This document shows, piece by piece, positions 1 through 8,580 of a stretch of DNA of 64,000 nt. Positions within the stretch are counted from its first letter, which is position 1. Each line of letters starts with the position of its first letter. Under the pieces are notes generated by a model. It had not been told where the DNA came from, ran no database searches, and saw only the letters and a list, made by a program, of their open reading frames with translations. Origin of the DNA: JAVBNW01 sp031551255 (lineage in GTDB: Bacteria; Bacillota; Clostridia; Christensenellales; UBA1750); NCBI GenBank assembly GCA_031551255.1, contig JAVBNW010000045.1, forward strand, positions 62,001 to 126,000. Reading direction: 5' to 3'. A program made the position numbers and the translations under genes.

Positions 1-115
1 AACCGTTTTATTGGGCGCTCGGGTTTGAGGCGGTTCGCGAAAACTATTTCTGGGCATGGTCGTCGCAGGAAAATTAGGGCGTGTCCCTATCGGCCGGATT
101 GTATGGGACCTGCAC

Positions 116-1150
116 TTACGAGTTTCGCGTCATCAGATGCGAGCACAGCGCCTGGGCGATTTCATCCAGGGGCAGTTGCTCCTGCACTGCGCCCTTGGTA
201 AAGGCCACCTTGGGCATGCCGTATACCATGGAGGAGGATTCATCCTGCCCGATGGTATAGCAGCCCTTTTTGCGCATCGACAGGAGGCCTTCCGCGCCGT
301 CGGAGCCCATGCCGGTTAAGATGATGCCGATGGCCATAGAGCCCATGGAACCGGCTACCGATTCGAACAGCACGTCTACCGACGGGCAATGGCCGCTGAC
401 GCGCTCTTCGCCGCGGCACCTGACGATGGGATGCATTTGCCCTGCCACCTTCTGCACCCGCATCTGAACTCCGCCGGGGGCCACCAGCGCGACGCCCGGA
501 AGGATGTTCTCGCCATCCTTCGCCTCGCGCACGGTGAGTTGACAAATGCTGTTGAGCCTTTCGGCGTATACTTTGGTAAACACCGGCGGCATATGCTGCG
601 TAATCACGATGCCCGGCATATTCCGCGGCAACTTTTTGAGCAAATGTTCGGTCGCCTCCGTACCGCCCGCCGACGCCCCAATGGCCACGATGCCTTGAAA
701 ACGCGACGCAAACGGCAGGCCGGGGCGCCACTTATAACGCAGAGTGCTCATTGGCCGCGCGCCCAGGGAAGAGCCCTTGAGGCGCAGCGCCACATCCTGC
801 GCAAATTTCCTATGCGTTTGCGGCGTATCGGTTTGCGGCAGCTTGAACACATCCGCCACATACATCTTAAGCTTATCGGCCATCGCATCATCCGCGCGAC
901 ACACCAGGTACAAGGGGATAGGGAACTTTGACGCCTTTACGCGCTGGGCAAACAGGCGCATGTTAAAGCCCGTGATGCGGTTATCGCAAAGCGCTGCGTC
1001 CGCCGTCCCTCTTTCGATTGCGGCCAAGGCGTCGCGATCGGTAAATACGCTCGTCGCAACGTCCAGCTGGGGGTCGGCGGCGAGGTCTCTGGCCATAGCG
1101 GCGGCAAAGCCTGAGGACGACGCGAGAATCAGCACGCGTATCTTCTTCAT
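116..1150 (-). CDS. cheB: CheB-type protein-glutamate methylesterase with degenerate receiver domain
   Basis: This 344-residue protein removes methyl groups from chemoreceptor glutamates, resetting the receptors during adaptation in chemotaxis. The C-terminal half (about 150-340) carries the full CheB catalytic set: Ser160 in GASAGG, His186 in TQHMPP and Asp284 in GMGSDG. The N-terminal 105 residues have the size and spacing of a response-regulator receiver, with Asp56 at the phosphorylation position and Lys103 near the usual lysine. The acidic pair that binds magnesium after strand 1 is absent, however: the sequence there reads LILASSS. Phospho-control may therefore be lost or altered. The gene lies 49 bases downstream of cheR on the same strand, and a GGAGG-like site precedes the ATG. 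Confidence 0.93.
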   Translation of the reverse strand: MKKIRVLILASSSGFAAAMARDLAADPQLDVATSVFTDRDALAAIERGTADAALCDNRITGFNMRLFAQRVKASKFPIPLYLVCRADDAMADKLKMYVADVFKLPQTDTPQTHRKFAQDVALRLKGSSLGARPMSTLRYKWRPGLPFASRFQGIVAIGASAGGTEATEHLLKKLPRNMPGIVITQHMPPVFTKVYAERLNSICQLTVREAKDGENILPGVALVAPGGVQMRVQKVAGQMHPIVRCRGEERVSGHCPSVDVLFESVAGSMGSMAIGIILTGMGSDGAEGLLSMRKKGCYTIGQDESSSMVYGMPKVAFTKGAVQEQLPLDEIAQALCSHLMTRNS

Positions 1151-1199
1151 CGCCGCCCCCTCCTTTCCGCAGCGCTTCCGCTTGCCCTATAGGATATGC

Positions 1200-2012
1200 T
1201 TATGAAGAGGAATTGCGCCGGTAAATGGCCGGCATCACATAATCAAAACGGGTTTTGAGGTTGGCGAGGGTTTCGGACAGGCCAATGAACAAATAACCGC
1301 CCGGCAAAAGCCATTCGTAATAACGGTCAACGAGCGCTTCGCGCGTTTTATTGTCGAAATAAATCATGACATTCCGGCAAAAGATTACGTGAAATTTCTT
1401 TTTGAAAGGAAAGGAGGTGTTCATGAGGTTGAGGTTTCCGAATACGACCTTATCCCTAAGATCGTCGCTGATGCGAAAAATGCCCGGTTCGACCGGTTTA
1501 AAGTAGCGCTTTTTGTATTGTTCGGGGAGAAGCTTCATTTCTTCCTCGGGATAAATGCCCTTGCGCGCGAGGCCTAGAACATTTTCGGAAATGTCGGTTG
1601 CTAAAATGGTCGTATCCCATTGGGAGAGGGCACTGCCGAAATATTCGTTTACCACCATGGCGGCGGTATAGGCTTCTTCGCCGGAGGAGCAGCCTGCGCT
1701 CCATATGCGCAAGTCCTTATCCTTGATGTGCGGCGCCCACTCGGGCAGCACCTTGTCGCGCAGAAAGCGGTAGTGCTGCTCCTCGCGCATGAAGTACGTA
1801 TAATTGGTGGAAAGGCGGGAGATTAATAGCGCGATTTCTTCCGGATTTTTTAGAGCATAGTCGATATAGGAGGTAAAATCCGCAAAGCCTTTGCGCTGAA
1901 TCATATTGCTGAGCCGGCCTTCGATGAGCGTTATTTTTTTTTCAAGGTTGATCCCGTAATTATCCTTCATATAGTTCTTCAGGCGTTGAAAATCTCTTTC
2001 CTCAAGCTTCAA
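1200..2012 (-). CDS. cheR: CheR chemotaxis protein methyltransferase
   Basis: CheR uses S-adenosylmethionine to methylate glutamates on chemoreceptors, opposing CheB. The 270 residues match the family length. A helical N-terminal domain (1-75) precedes the SAM-binding fold, with the motif WSAGCSSGEEAY at about 104-115, LATDIS at about 137-142 and FCRNVMIYF near 211-219. The start is TTG, with GGGGTG six bases upstream. A possible 41-codon ORF ends in TGA directly against this TTG, which would allow translational coupling. cheR sits between cheW and cheB on one strand. No cheA or receptor gene is visible in the window. Confidence 0.95.
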   Translation of the reverse strand: MKLEERDFQRLKNYMKDNYGINLEKKITLIEGRLSNMIQRKGFADFTSYIDYALKNPEEIALLISRLSTNYTYFMREEQHYRFLRDKVLPEWAPHIKDKDLRIWSAGCSSGEEAYTAAMVVNEYFGSALSQWDTTILATDISENVLGLARKGIYPEEEMKLLPEQYKKRYFKPVEPGIFRISDDLRDKVVFGNLNLMNTSFPFKKKFHVIFCRNVMIYFDNKTREALVDRYYEWLLPGGYLFIGLSETLANLKTRFDYVMPAIYRRNSSS

Positions 2013-2138
2013 TCACGTCACCCCATCAGCGTAGATCGGCCCGGAAAAGCCATGCAAACCCACCCGCACTAAGTTTCTTTGGGCGGTTTCTTGAGCCTTG
2101 GCCAGGTAAACGCCGCCATAATCTTTTCTCTTGCCCAT
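2013..2138 (-). CDS. possible 41-residue ORF abutting cheR
   Basis: A short open frame from an ATG at 2138 ends in a TGA directly next to the cheR TTG start. The product would be small and basic at its N-terminus (MGKRKDYGG), with no recognisable family. The ribosome-binding site is weak. Its only support is the stop-start contact with cheR, which could be a translational-coupling leader or chance. The rest of the 2139-2350 gap shows nothing recognisable. Confidence 0.22.
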   Translation of the reverse strand: MGKRKDYGGVYLAKAQETAQRNLVRVGLHGFSGPIYADGVT

Positions 2139-2350
2139 ACGGTATCCTATGCCGCCTTCTGCCTTTTTTTGCGCATTGCCCCGCGCCCGCGATGCGCAAG
2201 TTGGAGATGCACGGCCGTAGGCGGTGGGCAATCCTCGGCGCCGTCGCACATCTATTTTGACGGTTCGCGGTATAAGCAACAAACGCCTGCTATGCGAAGC
2301 GGCGCCGAGCGGCAATGGCATTTTCGTGCCCACGGGCTAGTTTTATGCGC

Positions 2351-2842
2351 CTATACCGGCCCGTTGGCGGAATCGGTGGGCAGTTCCCCGTCGTACACCA
2401 GCTTATGAATATCCAAAAGCAGCACGACGCTTTCGCCGCCCAGCTCGGCGATGGAGCTGACGTATTTGTTTTCGTTCATGGCCCCCATCCGGGGAGGTTT
2501 TGCCAGCGCCTCGGCGGAAATGGTGAGCACTTCCCTTACCGAATCCACGATCATGCCGATGGATACCTCGTCCACGCTCACTACGATTACGCAAGTCCGC
2601 TCGTGGTAAGGCTCCGGAGCGCGGCCAAAGCGCATGTTGACATCGATTACCGGTACGATGGTGCCGCGCTGGTTGATGATGCCCTTGATAAAATCCGGAA
2701 GCCACGGCACCGGAGTAATGGCCTGTGCGGGGATGGGGATAATGTCTTTGACGAAGCTGATATCGATGCCCAGCTCGTTTCCGCCGCAGGAAAACGTAAG
2801 GTATTGCTCTAAGGCCGTTTCCTGCATGTCGATCGTGCTCAT
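2351..2842 (-). CDS. cheW: CheW-type chemotaxis coupling protein
   Basis: CheW bridges chemoreceptors to the CheA kinase in signalling arrays. The 163-residue product has the CheW SH3-like fold signature: a start YLTFSCGGNELGIDISFVKDI, then RGTIVPVIDV near residues 68-77, and a second repeat with SIGMIVDSV and LDIHKL. I placed the start at the ATG at 2842 because AGGAAGGAGA lies directly upstream; the open frame continues further 5' but has no CheW sequence there. It is the first of the three che genes on this strand, 338 bases ahead of cheR. Confidence 0.93.
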   Translation of the reverse strand: MSTIDMQETALEQYLTFSCGGNELGIDISFVKDIIPIPAQAITPVPWLPDFIKGIINQRGTIVPVIDVNMRFGRAPEPYHERTCVIVVSVDEVSIGMIVDSVREVLTISAEALAKPPRMGAMNENKYVSSIAELGGESVVLLLDIHKLVYDGELPTDSANGPV

Positions 2843-2985
2843 GGCAGTTCTCCTTCCTAATTTGCCCCAAATGGACCGACTATGACTATATTGAATGACA
2901 AGGAAAGCTTTCACTCCGAGATGTGTGAGGATTCCGATGAATGAAGCGAAGCGGCAAAAGGGCGACGGCCAGCCCGCCGCGCCGG

Positions 2986-3435
2986 TCATAGATACATATC
3001 GACCAGCAACCCCCGAATATCGTCGACGAGATCTAGAACCTTTAGGTTATCCGCCTGTTCTTTGAGCACCTCTTCGGCAATGTCGTCCAAATGAACGTTG
3101 ATTTTTTTGATCATCGCATAGACACGGTGTCTGCCGCGCGCATCAAAGGCATTGCTTTTTGTAAAGGCATAGGAATTGGAGACCGTTTCGTTGACGAGCT
3201 CGGTGATCATTTCGCGGTATTTTTGCAGTTCTTTGATATCCGCCCGCTTGCCGAGCAACTCGCCCTGCCGGGTGATAGCCCCGACAAGATCTTCAATATG
3301 CCTCCGATACCCTTCCTCGTTGAGCGTCGTCATATGGCGGTGAAATGCCAGCTGTTCCGGCGCGGGGCCGGCTCTTTCAGCTGCAGGATGTGGCTGTATT
3401 TCGCGAAGAGACAGGTTTACATCCGAAACTTTCAT
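2986..3435 (-). CDS. yaaR: YaaR family (DUF327) protein
   Basis: A 149-residue, mainly helical protein of the YaaR/DUF327 family, found in Bacillota but without an established biochemical role. Typical features are the central segment around LNEEGYRRHIEDLVGAI, a charged helix with ELQKYREMITELVNE, and the C-terminal VLDLVDDIRGLLVDMYL. The ATG at 3435 follows AAGGGGGG. It lies 143 bases upstream of cheW on the same strand, which may link it to motility or surface functions, but that is inference. A consensus-like promoter precedes it at 3475-3503. Confidence 0.82.
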   Translation of the reverse strand: MKVSDVNLSLREIQPHPAAERAGPAPEQLAFHRHMTTLNEEGYRRHIEDLVGAITRQGELLGKRADIKELQKYREMITELVNETVSNSYAFTKSNAFDARGRHRVYAMIKKINVHLDDIAEEVLKEQADNLKVLDLVDDIRGLLVDMYL

Positions 3436-3474
3436 GCGTATCCCCCCTTGATGGGTACACCTGCCGATTCTTCT

Positions 3475-3503
3475 ATTATATACAAATCTGCCCGCAATCG
3501 CAA
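3475..3503 (-). promoter_or_regulatory. sigma-A-type promoter for yaaR (and probably cheW-cheR-cheB)
   Basis: Read on the minus strand this is TTGCGA, a 17-base spacer and TATAAT. The -10 element ends 39 bases before the yaaR ATG. It is one of the best promoter matches in the window. Confidence 0.7.
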
Positions 3504-3615
3504 GTCGCGCATAGTGCAATGCCGCGCGTCCTATGCTACTGCGATGGACGTTAGCGTTTCCGTCGCCTTTTAAAGAAAATCGCCGGGTACGGCGGCGTTG
3601 CCGGGCTGCGGGCAA

Positions 3616-4722
3616 TTATCTCTTGAGCGCGAGTTCGTCCACCGAGCGTACGCTGCCTTCCGAGCGCGAGAGATACATGCACGCGACACAGCGCTCCGTA
3701 AGGCTTTTGAAGGTATCGCCGCTCCTGAGCGTCGCCGCTCCGACGCTCAGGGCGATGCGCCGGGGAATGCGGAAGGGATGCTCGGCGATAGCCTTGCGCA
3801 GGCGTTCCGCGAGTTCAACCGCTTCAAGAAGGCCTTCGCCGGGCAGAAGCACGCTGAATTCCTCGCCATCCAGCCTTGCAAACATAATGCCCTGCCCAAC
3901 TACGCCGGAGAGCAGATGCGCGCACTCAACCAATACGCTTTCCCCATGCACAAAGCCTTGCTCTACTTTGATCCCCTCGATGCCTTCCACGCTAAGTGCC
4001 AAAAGGGAGAGGGGGGCGCCGCTTTCTTGGGAGTGAGCGATGTGCGATATGATGCTTGCATCCAGCTGAAAGCGGCTGAATGCCCCGGTTAGCCTGTCGA
4101 TTTGCGTAAGCTCTCTAAGCTCTCGCCTGCGCAGGTACTCGTTGCGGCGTTGGTATTGAACCCGATAGGTGCTGGCCGCGACAAATACATAGGCGACGCA
4201 TAGATAGAAGGTGTTTCCGGCGATGTCTTTCGTTAGCGTGCCGTCCGCGCACATCAGCGACAGGCCGGCAAAGGATGCTATGGCCACGAGCGAGAGAAGA
4301 GCGCTGTTGATCCAGCGGTTGGGAATGTTAAGGATGGCGACCGCGATCAGCATGATGGCGACGACATGGTAGCCGTGGTGGTGGGGATGCATGTCGTAAA
4401 TGATGAGAAGATACGCCGCGATCACCGTAAGCTCCGCCATGGAAACGAGAAGGAAGACCTCCAAGCCGGATTTTGTGCGCCATATGCCATAGGATGCCAC
4501 CGCAACGGCCGCGACGATCGCACACCGAAAGGGAAGAGATAAAAGAAAGTGCGTGGGTTCGTGCCAATAATCGTACAGCGAAAGCGCAAAAAACACAAAG
4601 CCCGACATCACAATGCCCCAACGAAGGAAGCTGTGCGAGCGGCCGAATTCGGCGCGTCTGTATTCGCGCTCGACGGCCGCATCGCGAAACTCGCCGATTA
4701 GGTTGATATCTCTTGTCCACAT
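3616..4722 (-). CDS. membrane GGDEF-domain protein, probably inactive as a cyclase
   Basis: The 368-residue protein has about six hydrophobic segments between residues 33 and 185, then a GGDEF domain (about 200-365) recognisable by DRLTGAFSR at 209-217 and a family-like C-terminus. Active diguanylate cyclases make cyclic di-GMP from GTP using GG(D/E)EF and an aspartate on the first strand. Here the signature reads DGEEF (285-289), so its first glycine is Asp, and the first metal-binding Asp position is Ser244. Catalysis is therefore doubtful and a binding or scaffolding role is more likely. The gene lies upstream of the chemotaxis cluster, and a short spacer separates it from the esterase gene end. 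Confidence 0.85.
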   Translation of the reverse strand: MWTRDINLIGEFRDAAVEREYRRAEFGRSHSFLRWGIVMSGFVFFALSLYDYWHEPTHFLLSLPFRCAIVAAVAVASYGIWRTKSGLEVFLLVSMAELTVIAAYLLIIYDMHPHHHGYHVVAIMLIAVAILNIPNRWINSALLSLVAIASFAGLSLMCADGTLTKDIAGNTFYLCVAYVFVAASTYRVQYQRRNEYLRRRELRELTQIDRLTGAFSRFQLDASIISHIAHSQESGAPLSLLALSVEGIEGIKVEQGFVHGESVLVECAHLLSGVVGQGIMFARLDGEEFSVLLPGEGLLEAVELAERLRKAIAEHPFRIPRRIALSVGAATLRSGDTFKSLTERCVACMYLSRSEGSVRSVDELALKR

Positions 4723-4739
4723 GGGTGCGGCTGATTGCG

Positions 4740-6206
4740 CTATGCGTACAGCGCGGCGAGAGCGTAAGCCCTCTCGTGCACGGTTTTGCCTGCGGGCTCG
4801 ATGGTTTCACCGAGCGTAAGCATCTGCCCGGTTTCCCAGGTCGGCCATGCCGCGCCGGGAATTTCCGGCGCGCCGGTGCGGGCAAACGAGGCAAACGCCT
4901 GCAAAATCTTGTCCGACAGCGTGCGGTCGCATTCTCGCCACGGCCGCGGGATTTTATCCAGGGTGCCAAACACATAGGCCAGTTCGCTGGAATGAAACGC
5001 GCCGATAAAGGAGCCGTTAAGCCCTGGCGGGCTCATCGCGAAGCGGTAGCCATATGCGGCGCGCCCGTTTTTTGTGGCGGCATCGAGCAGCCCCGCCGCG
5101 CCTAAATACGATTCGTCCGCCGAAAGCGCCATGGTCATTTGGACGGTTTCGCGATCGTCTCGCGCGGGGTACAGCGAAAGTATTTTCTCCGCCAGGTCTC
5201 CCGCCGCCGCTTTAACGCGGGCGCGATAGTCTTCGATCGCCATGCGGCTCTGAGGGGTGTAGCCCGCGCCGGATTCGTTGGCGGCGTAGCCGGCCATCAC
5301 GGGCACCCGAAGGCAATTGCCCTTTAGGATGGCATCCGCGGGGGAAGAGGGCAGCGCCCACCCTCCGCCAAGCGGCATCGTGCGGCGGCTTCGTTGGAAC
5401 TCTAGGATATTCTCTATCCGCATCGCCCTCAAATCCTTGGCGGATGTGATACCGACGGCGGCCAGGTCGCGCGCATAGTCGTCCCGGGTCTTTTCATAAG
5501 AAAGGGGTTTTGAGCCGGGTGAGAACGCCATGGAACCGGATTGGACGATCGCCCGGTGCATCAATCCCCGCGCATCGGGCGAGGCGATCATGTCGATGAC
5601 GCTCATGCCGCCCGCGGACTGGCCGAATGCCGTTACGCAATCGGGATCTCCGCCAAAGGCGGCGATGTTTTCGCGCACCCATACAAGGGCCGCAATCTGA
5701 TCGAGCAGGCCATAGTTGCCGCTTACGCCGCCTTCAGCCTCGGCTTCCAGTGCGGGGTGCGCAAGGTACCCAAGCAGGCCCAGGCGGTAGTTGGCGGTGA
5801 CGACCACCACGCCCTTGGCGGCGAGCCTTGCCCCGTCAAACACCGGGTCGGAGCCCGCGCCATGGTTGAACGCGCCCCCGTGAAACCACACCATCACCGG
5901 CAATTTCGCCATAGATCCGGCATCCGGCGTCCAGATGTTCAGGTTGAGACAGCCCTCTTCGTCCTTCGGGCCGTAGATAAACGGAAATTCCTTTTGATAA
6001 AAGCCGTTCGGATCCCGGTCGTCCTGCGGGGGCACGCTGCCAAAGCGCGAGGCATCCCGCTCGCCAACCCAGCTTTCGGGCGGGGCGGGGGGAGCATACC
6101 TGCGCGCTCCGCAAGGAGAGGCGGCAAAGGGCACGCCTAAAAACGCGTGGATATTTCCGGGCAGGCTAAGCCCGCGCAGCTTGCCGTATTTCGTCGCGAT
6201 CAGCAT
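4740..6206 (-). CDS. type B carboxylesterase
   Basis: A 488-residue alpha/beta-hydrolase of the carboxylesterase type B family, hydrolysing carboxylic esters. The catalytic triad is visible: Ser197 in FGQSAGG, Glu311 in ANESGAG and His405 in FHSSE. The oxyanion-hole motif is HGGA at 109-112, with a family-typical LNLNIWTP at 87-94. There is no signal peptide, so it should be cytoplasmic. Its start overlaps the end of the GH42 gene by seven bases, implying coupled expression. A plausible joint role is removal of acyl decorations and galactosides from imported plant-derived oligosaccharides; this is inference from the pairing. Confidence 0.92.
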   Translation of the reverse strand: MLIATKYGKLRGLSLPGNIHAFLGVPFAASPCGARRYAPPAPPESWVGERDASRFGSVPPQDDRDPNGFYQKEFPFIYGPKDEEGCLNLNIWTPDAGSMAKLPVMVWFHGGAFNHGAGSDPVFDGARLAAKGVVVVTANYRLGLLGYLAHPALEAEAEGGVSGNYGLLDQIAALVWVRENIAAFGGDPDCVTAFGQSAGGMSVIDMIASPDARGLMHRAIVQSGSMAFSPGSKPLSYEKTRDDYARDLAAVGITSAKDLRAMRIENILEFQRSRRTMPLGGGWALPSSPADAILKGNCLRVPVMAGYAANESGAGYTPQSRMAIEDYRARVKAAAGDLAEKILSLYPARDDRETVQMTMALSADESYLGAAGLLDAATKNGRAAYGYRFAMSPPGLNGSFIGAFHSSELAYVFGTLDKIPRPWRECDRTLSDKILQAFASFARTGAPEIPGAAWPTWETGQMLTLGETIEPAGKTVHERAYALAALYA

Positions 6207-8233
6207 AGCACCATCACCCCATATCCCAATAACATCGTCTTCCCGTCCACCGCCTCTCCGGAGAGCACGTCCTTCGCCGGACGCTTGGCGGTAAATTCCT
6301 GTGCGTCCGGCAGGTAGTTCAGCAAGAACGCATACGCCTTTCCATTCTGCTCGCGCACGACAAGTTCGATGCCTTCAGGCAACGCAAGCATATCATCAAG
6401 GGGCTGCTTTGCGCCCAGCTTGCGAAGGAATATGCCCGCCGCCTGCGCGCTGAAGCCCGCGCCGAAGTACAGCGCCTCGCCCTTGCCCAGCGCCTTGCGC
6501 ACCAAAGCGGGCTTTCCGTCGTAATAGTTTCCCTTAAACCGGGCCAGCGTTTCGCCGCCATGGGGCGCGAGAATGTCGTTAAACTGCGCAGCCTCCATCA
6601 GCTCACCATCCCACAGCGCGTGTTCGGGCGCGTCGTTCGGGCCGATAAAGGTAAAATCCTCGACCGTCGCGCCTACGAGCTCGGCCGCGGGGCCGGGCAT
6701 CGGGCGCATGGGGCAGTGCCCGCGCTCGTCTTTGTAGCCGGTGCGCGCGCCGAACACCAACTTGCCGCCCGCCTCGCAATATGCCTTCAGAAGGGCACAG
6801 GTTTTTTCGGTGAGGATCGTCGCGTGCGGATAGAACAAGATTTCGTAGCGCGATAGCTCTTCGAGCGAAGTGGTCGGCTGCAAGTACAAAATATCCAGCG
6901 GTATGTGCGCAAGCTGCGCGGCGGTGTAGATGCCCTTTTCGCTTTCTCTGCGCAGCGGGCCGTGCCACTGGTCGAGCCCGCCATCCCACAGGTTGTCGTA
7001 ATCGCACACCAAGGCTACCTTTGCCGCTACCTTCGAGCCCGCAAGATGCTCTATGTTCGCGAGCTCGCCGCTGAGCTTTTGAAGTTCGCCTAAGCGGCGA
7101 TTGGGCAGATTGTCGTAGTTGTTCAGGCCGTGCCAGTAGATTTCGGTGCCGAACGCCGCCGTGCGCCAGCGGAAGAACGACACAAAATCTGCGCCGTGCG
7201 CGAAGGATTGCAGCGCCCACAGGCGCATCTGGCCCGGCTTGGGCGAGGGGCCCGCCATGCGGCACGTCCACCCTCCGGGACCGGCCTGCTGCTCCATCAC
7301 GCCAAAGCCCGGGGAGATGGAGCGCGCCAGCGCCAGCTTCATCGAATAGCCCCGATCGTTGAGGTGCTTGTCGTGCTTGGGATCCGTGCCCAGGTTGTAG
7401 GCGAAGTTGGGGTAGCTGTCGTAGGTGATCACGTTAAGCGCTTCGCGCGTCATGCGGTGGCTGTCCAGGTTGCCGAACAGGCCGTTCGTAGTGATAAACT
7501 GCCCCTCTTTGAGCGTTGGGCGGATAATATCCGCCTGCAGCTTGCAAAAAGAGATGGCGGATTCGGAGATAAAGCGCTTTTCATCCAGCGCCAAATGCGG
7601 GTTGGGTGCGATGTGCGGCGCGGGGCGGGTTAGATATACCTGCTCCCACGCGGTGTAGGTCTGGTTCCAGAATGCGGCGCCCCAAGCGTCATTGAGCCTG
7701 TCGAGCGTGCCGTACTTTTTGCGCAGAAACTCCCTAAAAGCCGCGTGATCCGCGTCGGAATAGAACACGTCCACCTCGCAGTTGAGCTCGTTGTCGATCT
7801 GCCAGCCCCACAGCGCCGGGTGAGCTTGGTAATGATCCGCCATCTTGCCCACGATGCGCGCGCAGAAATCCCGGTATATCGGCGCGTTGTAGTTGTAGTG
7901 GCGGCGCACGCCGTGACGGAATTTTACGCCCTGCACGTCGGCATTGAGCACCTCGGGGTATTTTTCCGTCAGCCACGCGGGCGGGGTGGCGGTGGGGGTA
8001 CCCAAGATCACTTTCAGGCCGTTTTCGTGCGCGAGATCCATCGCCCGGTCGAACCAGCCGATGGTGAATACGCCCTCCTCGGGCTCCATCAGGTTCCACG
8101 CGAATTCCGCCATCCGCACGGCATAAAGGCCGTGCTCGCGCATCCTGCGAAAGTCGTCTTCCCATAGGTTGCAGGGCCAGTGTTCGGGATAGTAGCATAC
8201 GCCCAGTTTCAGGCTGTCAAGCGAAAGACCCAT
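6200..8233 (-). CDS. glycoside hydrolase family 42 beta-galactosidase
   Basis: The 677-residue protein has the GH42 layout: a TIM barrel (about 1-380) followed by a trimerisation domain and a small C-terminal domain. The N-terminus LGVCYYPEHWP is typical. The acid/base is Glu149 in WQIDNEL and the nucleophile is Glu314 in GVMEQQAG. No signal peptide is seen, so substrates such as lactose or galacto-oligosaccharides would be cleaved inside the cell. AAGGAGG precedes the ATG. The esterase gene follows with an overlap. No sugar transporter or regulator is adjacent. Confidence 0.95.
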   Translation of the reverse strand: MGLSLDSLKLGVCYYPEHWPCNLWEDDFRRMREHGLYAVRMAEFAWNLMEPEEGVFTIGWFDRAMDLAHENGLKVILGTPTATPPAWLTEKYPEVLNADVQGVKFRHGVRRHYNYNAPIYRDFCARIVGKMADHYQAHPALWGWQIDNELNCEVDVFYSDADHAAFREFLRKKYGTLDRLNDAWGAAFWNQTYTAWEQVYLTRPAPHIAPNPHLALDEKRFISESAISFCKLQADIIRPTLKEGQFITTNGLFGNLDSHRMTREALNVITYDSYPNFAYNLGTDPKHDKHLNDRGYSMKLALARSISPGFGVMEQQAGPGGWTCRMAGPSPKPGQMRLWALQSFAHGADFVSFFRWRTAAFGTEIYWHGLNNYDNLPNRRLGELQKLSGELANIEHLAGSKVAAKVALVCDYDNLWDGGLDQWHGPLRRESEKGIYTAAQLAHIPLDILYLQPTTSLEELSRYEILFYPHATILTEKTCALLKAYCEAGGKLVFGARTGYKDERGHCPMRPMPGPAAELVGATVEDFTFIGPNDAPEHALWDGELMEAAQFNDILAPHGGETLARFKGNYYDGKPALVRKALGKGEALYFGAGFSAQAAGIFLRKLGAKQPLDDMLALPEGIELVVREQNGKAYAFLLNYLPDAQEFTAKRPAKDVLSGEAVDGKTMLLGYGVMVLC

Positions 8234-8301
8234 GGCTGTTCCTCCTTATTGTATGCCGCGTCGCGCGCCGCGCCCTTTTATGGGAATGATAAAGTAACGA
8301 C

Positions 8302-8310
8302 AGTATAGCA
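8302..8310 (-). promoter_or_regulatory. extended -10 element for the GH42-esterase operon
   Basis: Read on the minus strand this is TGCTATACT, an extended -10 (TGn plus TATACT), 68 bases before the GH42 start. The -35 position falls in the alternating CG run and matches poorly, as is usual when a TGn extension is present. Confidence 0.5.
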
Positions 8311-8314
8311 TACA

Positions 8315-8328
8315 CCGCGCGCGCGCGC
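8315..8328. other. alternating CG run, possible Z-DNA-forming tract
   Basis: Fourteen bases of uninterrupted alternating C and G lie directly upstream of the putative GH42 -10 element, within the 347-base divergent gap 8234-8580. Alternating CG is the sequence most prone to adopt Z-form under negative supercoiling. The rest of the gap is non-coding with no other clear signal. Confidence 0.45.
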
Positions 8329-8580
8329 ACCGGCGCAGGATGATTCTTGCCCGATTGTCGCAAAAATGATACAATATAGTCTCCGAACCATAAAACATAT
8401 GCATGGGAGCGGCCAGTTTTTCTGCGTCATGGCGCTGTTGCACCAAGCAGGCCGTCCGGCCCGCTTTCGTCCCGCGCCGTACCGCGTAAAAGCATGTTTG
8501 CTCCTCCGCGTCCGTTTTGAAGTTCGATAACTATAAACGGGGTTTTCAAACACACATAAATTGAATAGGGAAGTGTTTTC

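Noticed and set aside
1..57. Minus-strand ATG at 57 with 19 codons to the window edge
   Set aside because: No ribosome-binding site and too short to judge whether it is a gene start.
240..731. Long minus-strand frame inside cheB
   Set aside because: It overlaps cheB fully in another frame, has no family match and the composition of a shadow frame.
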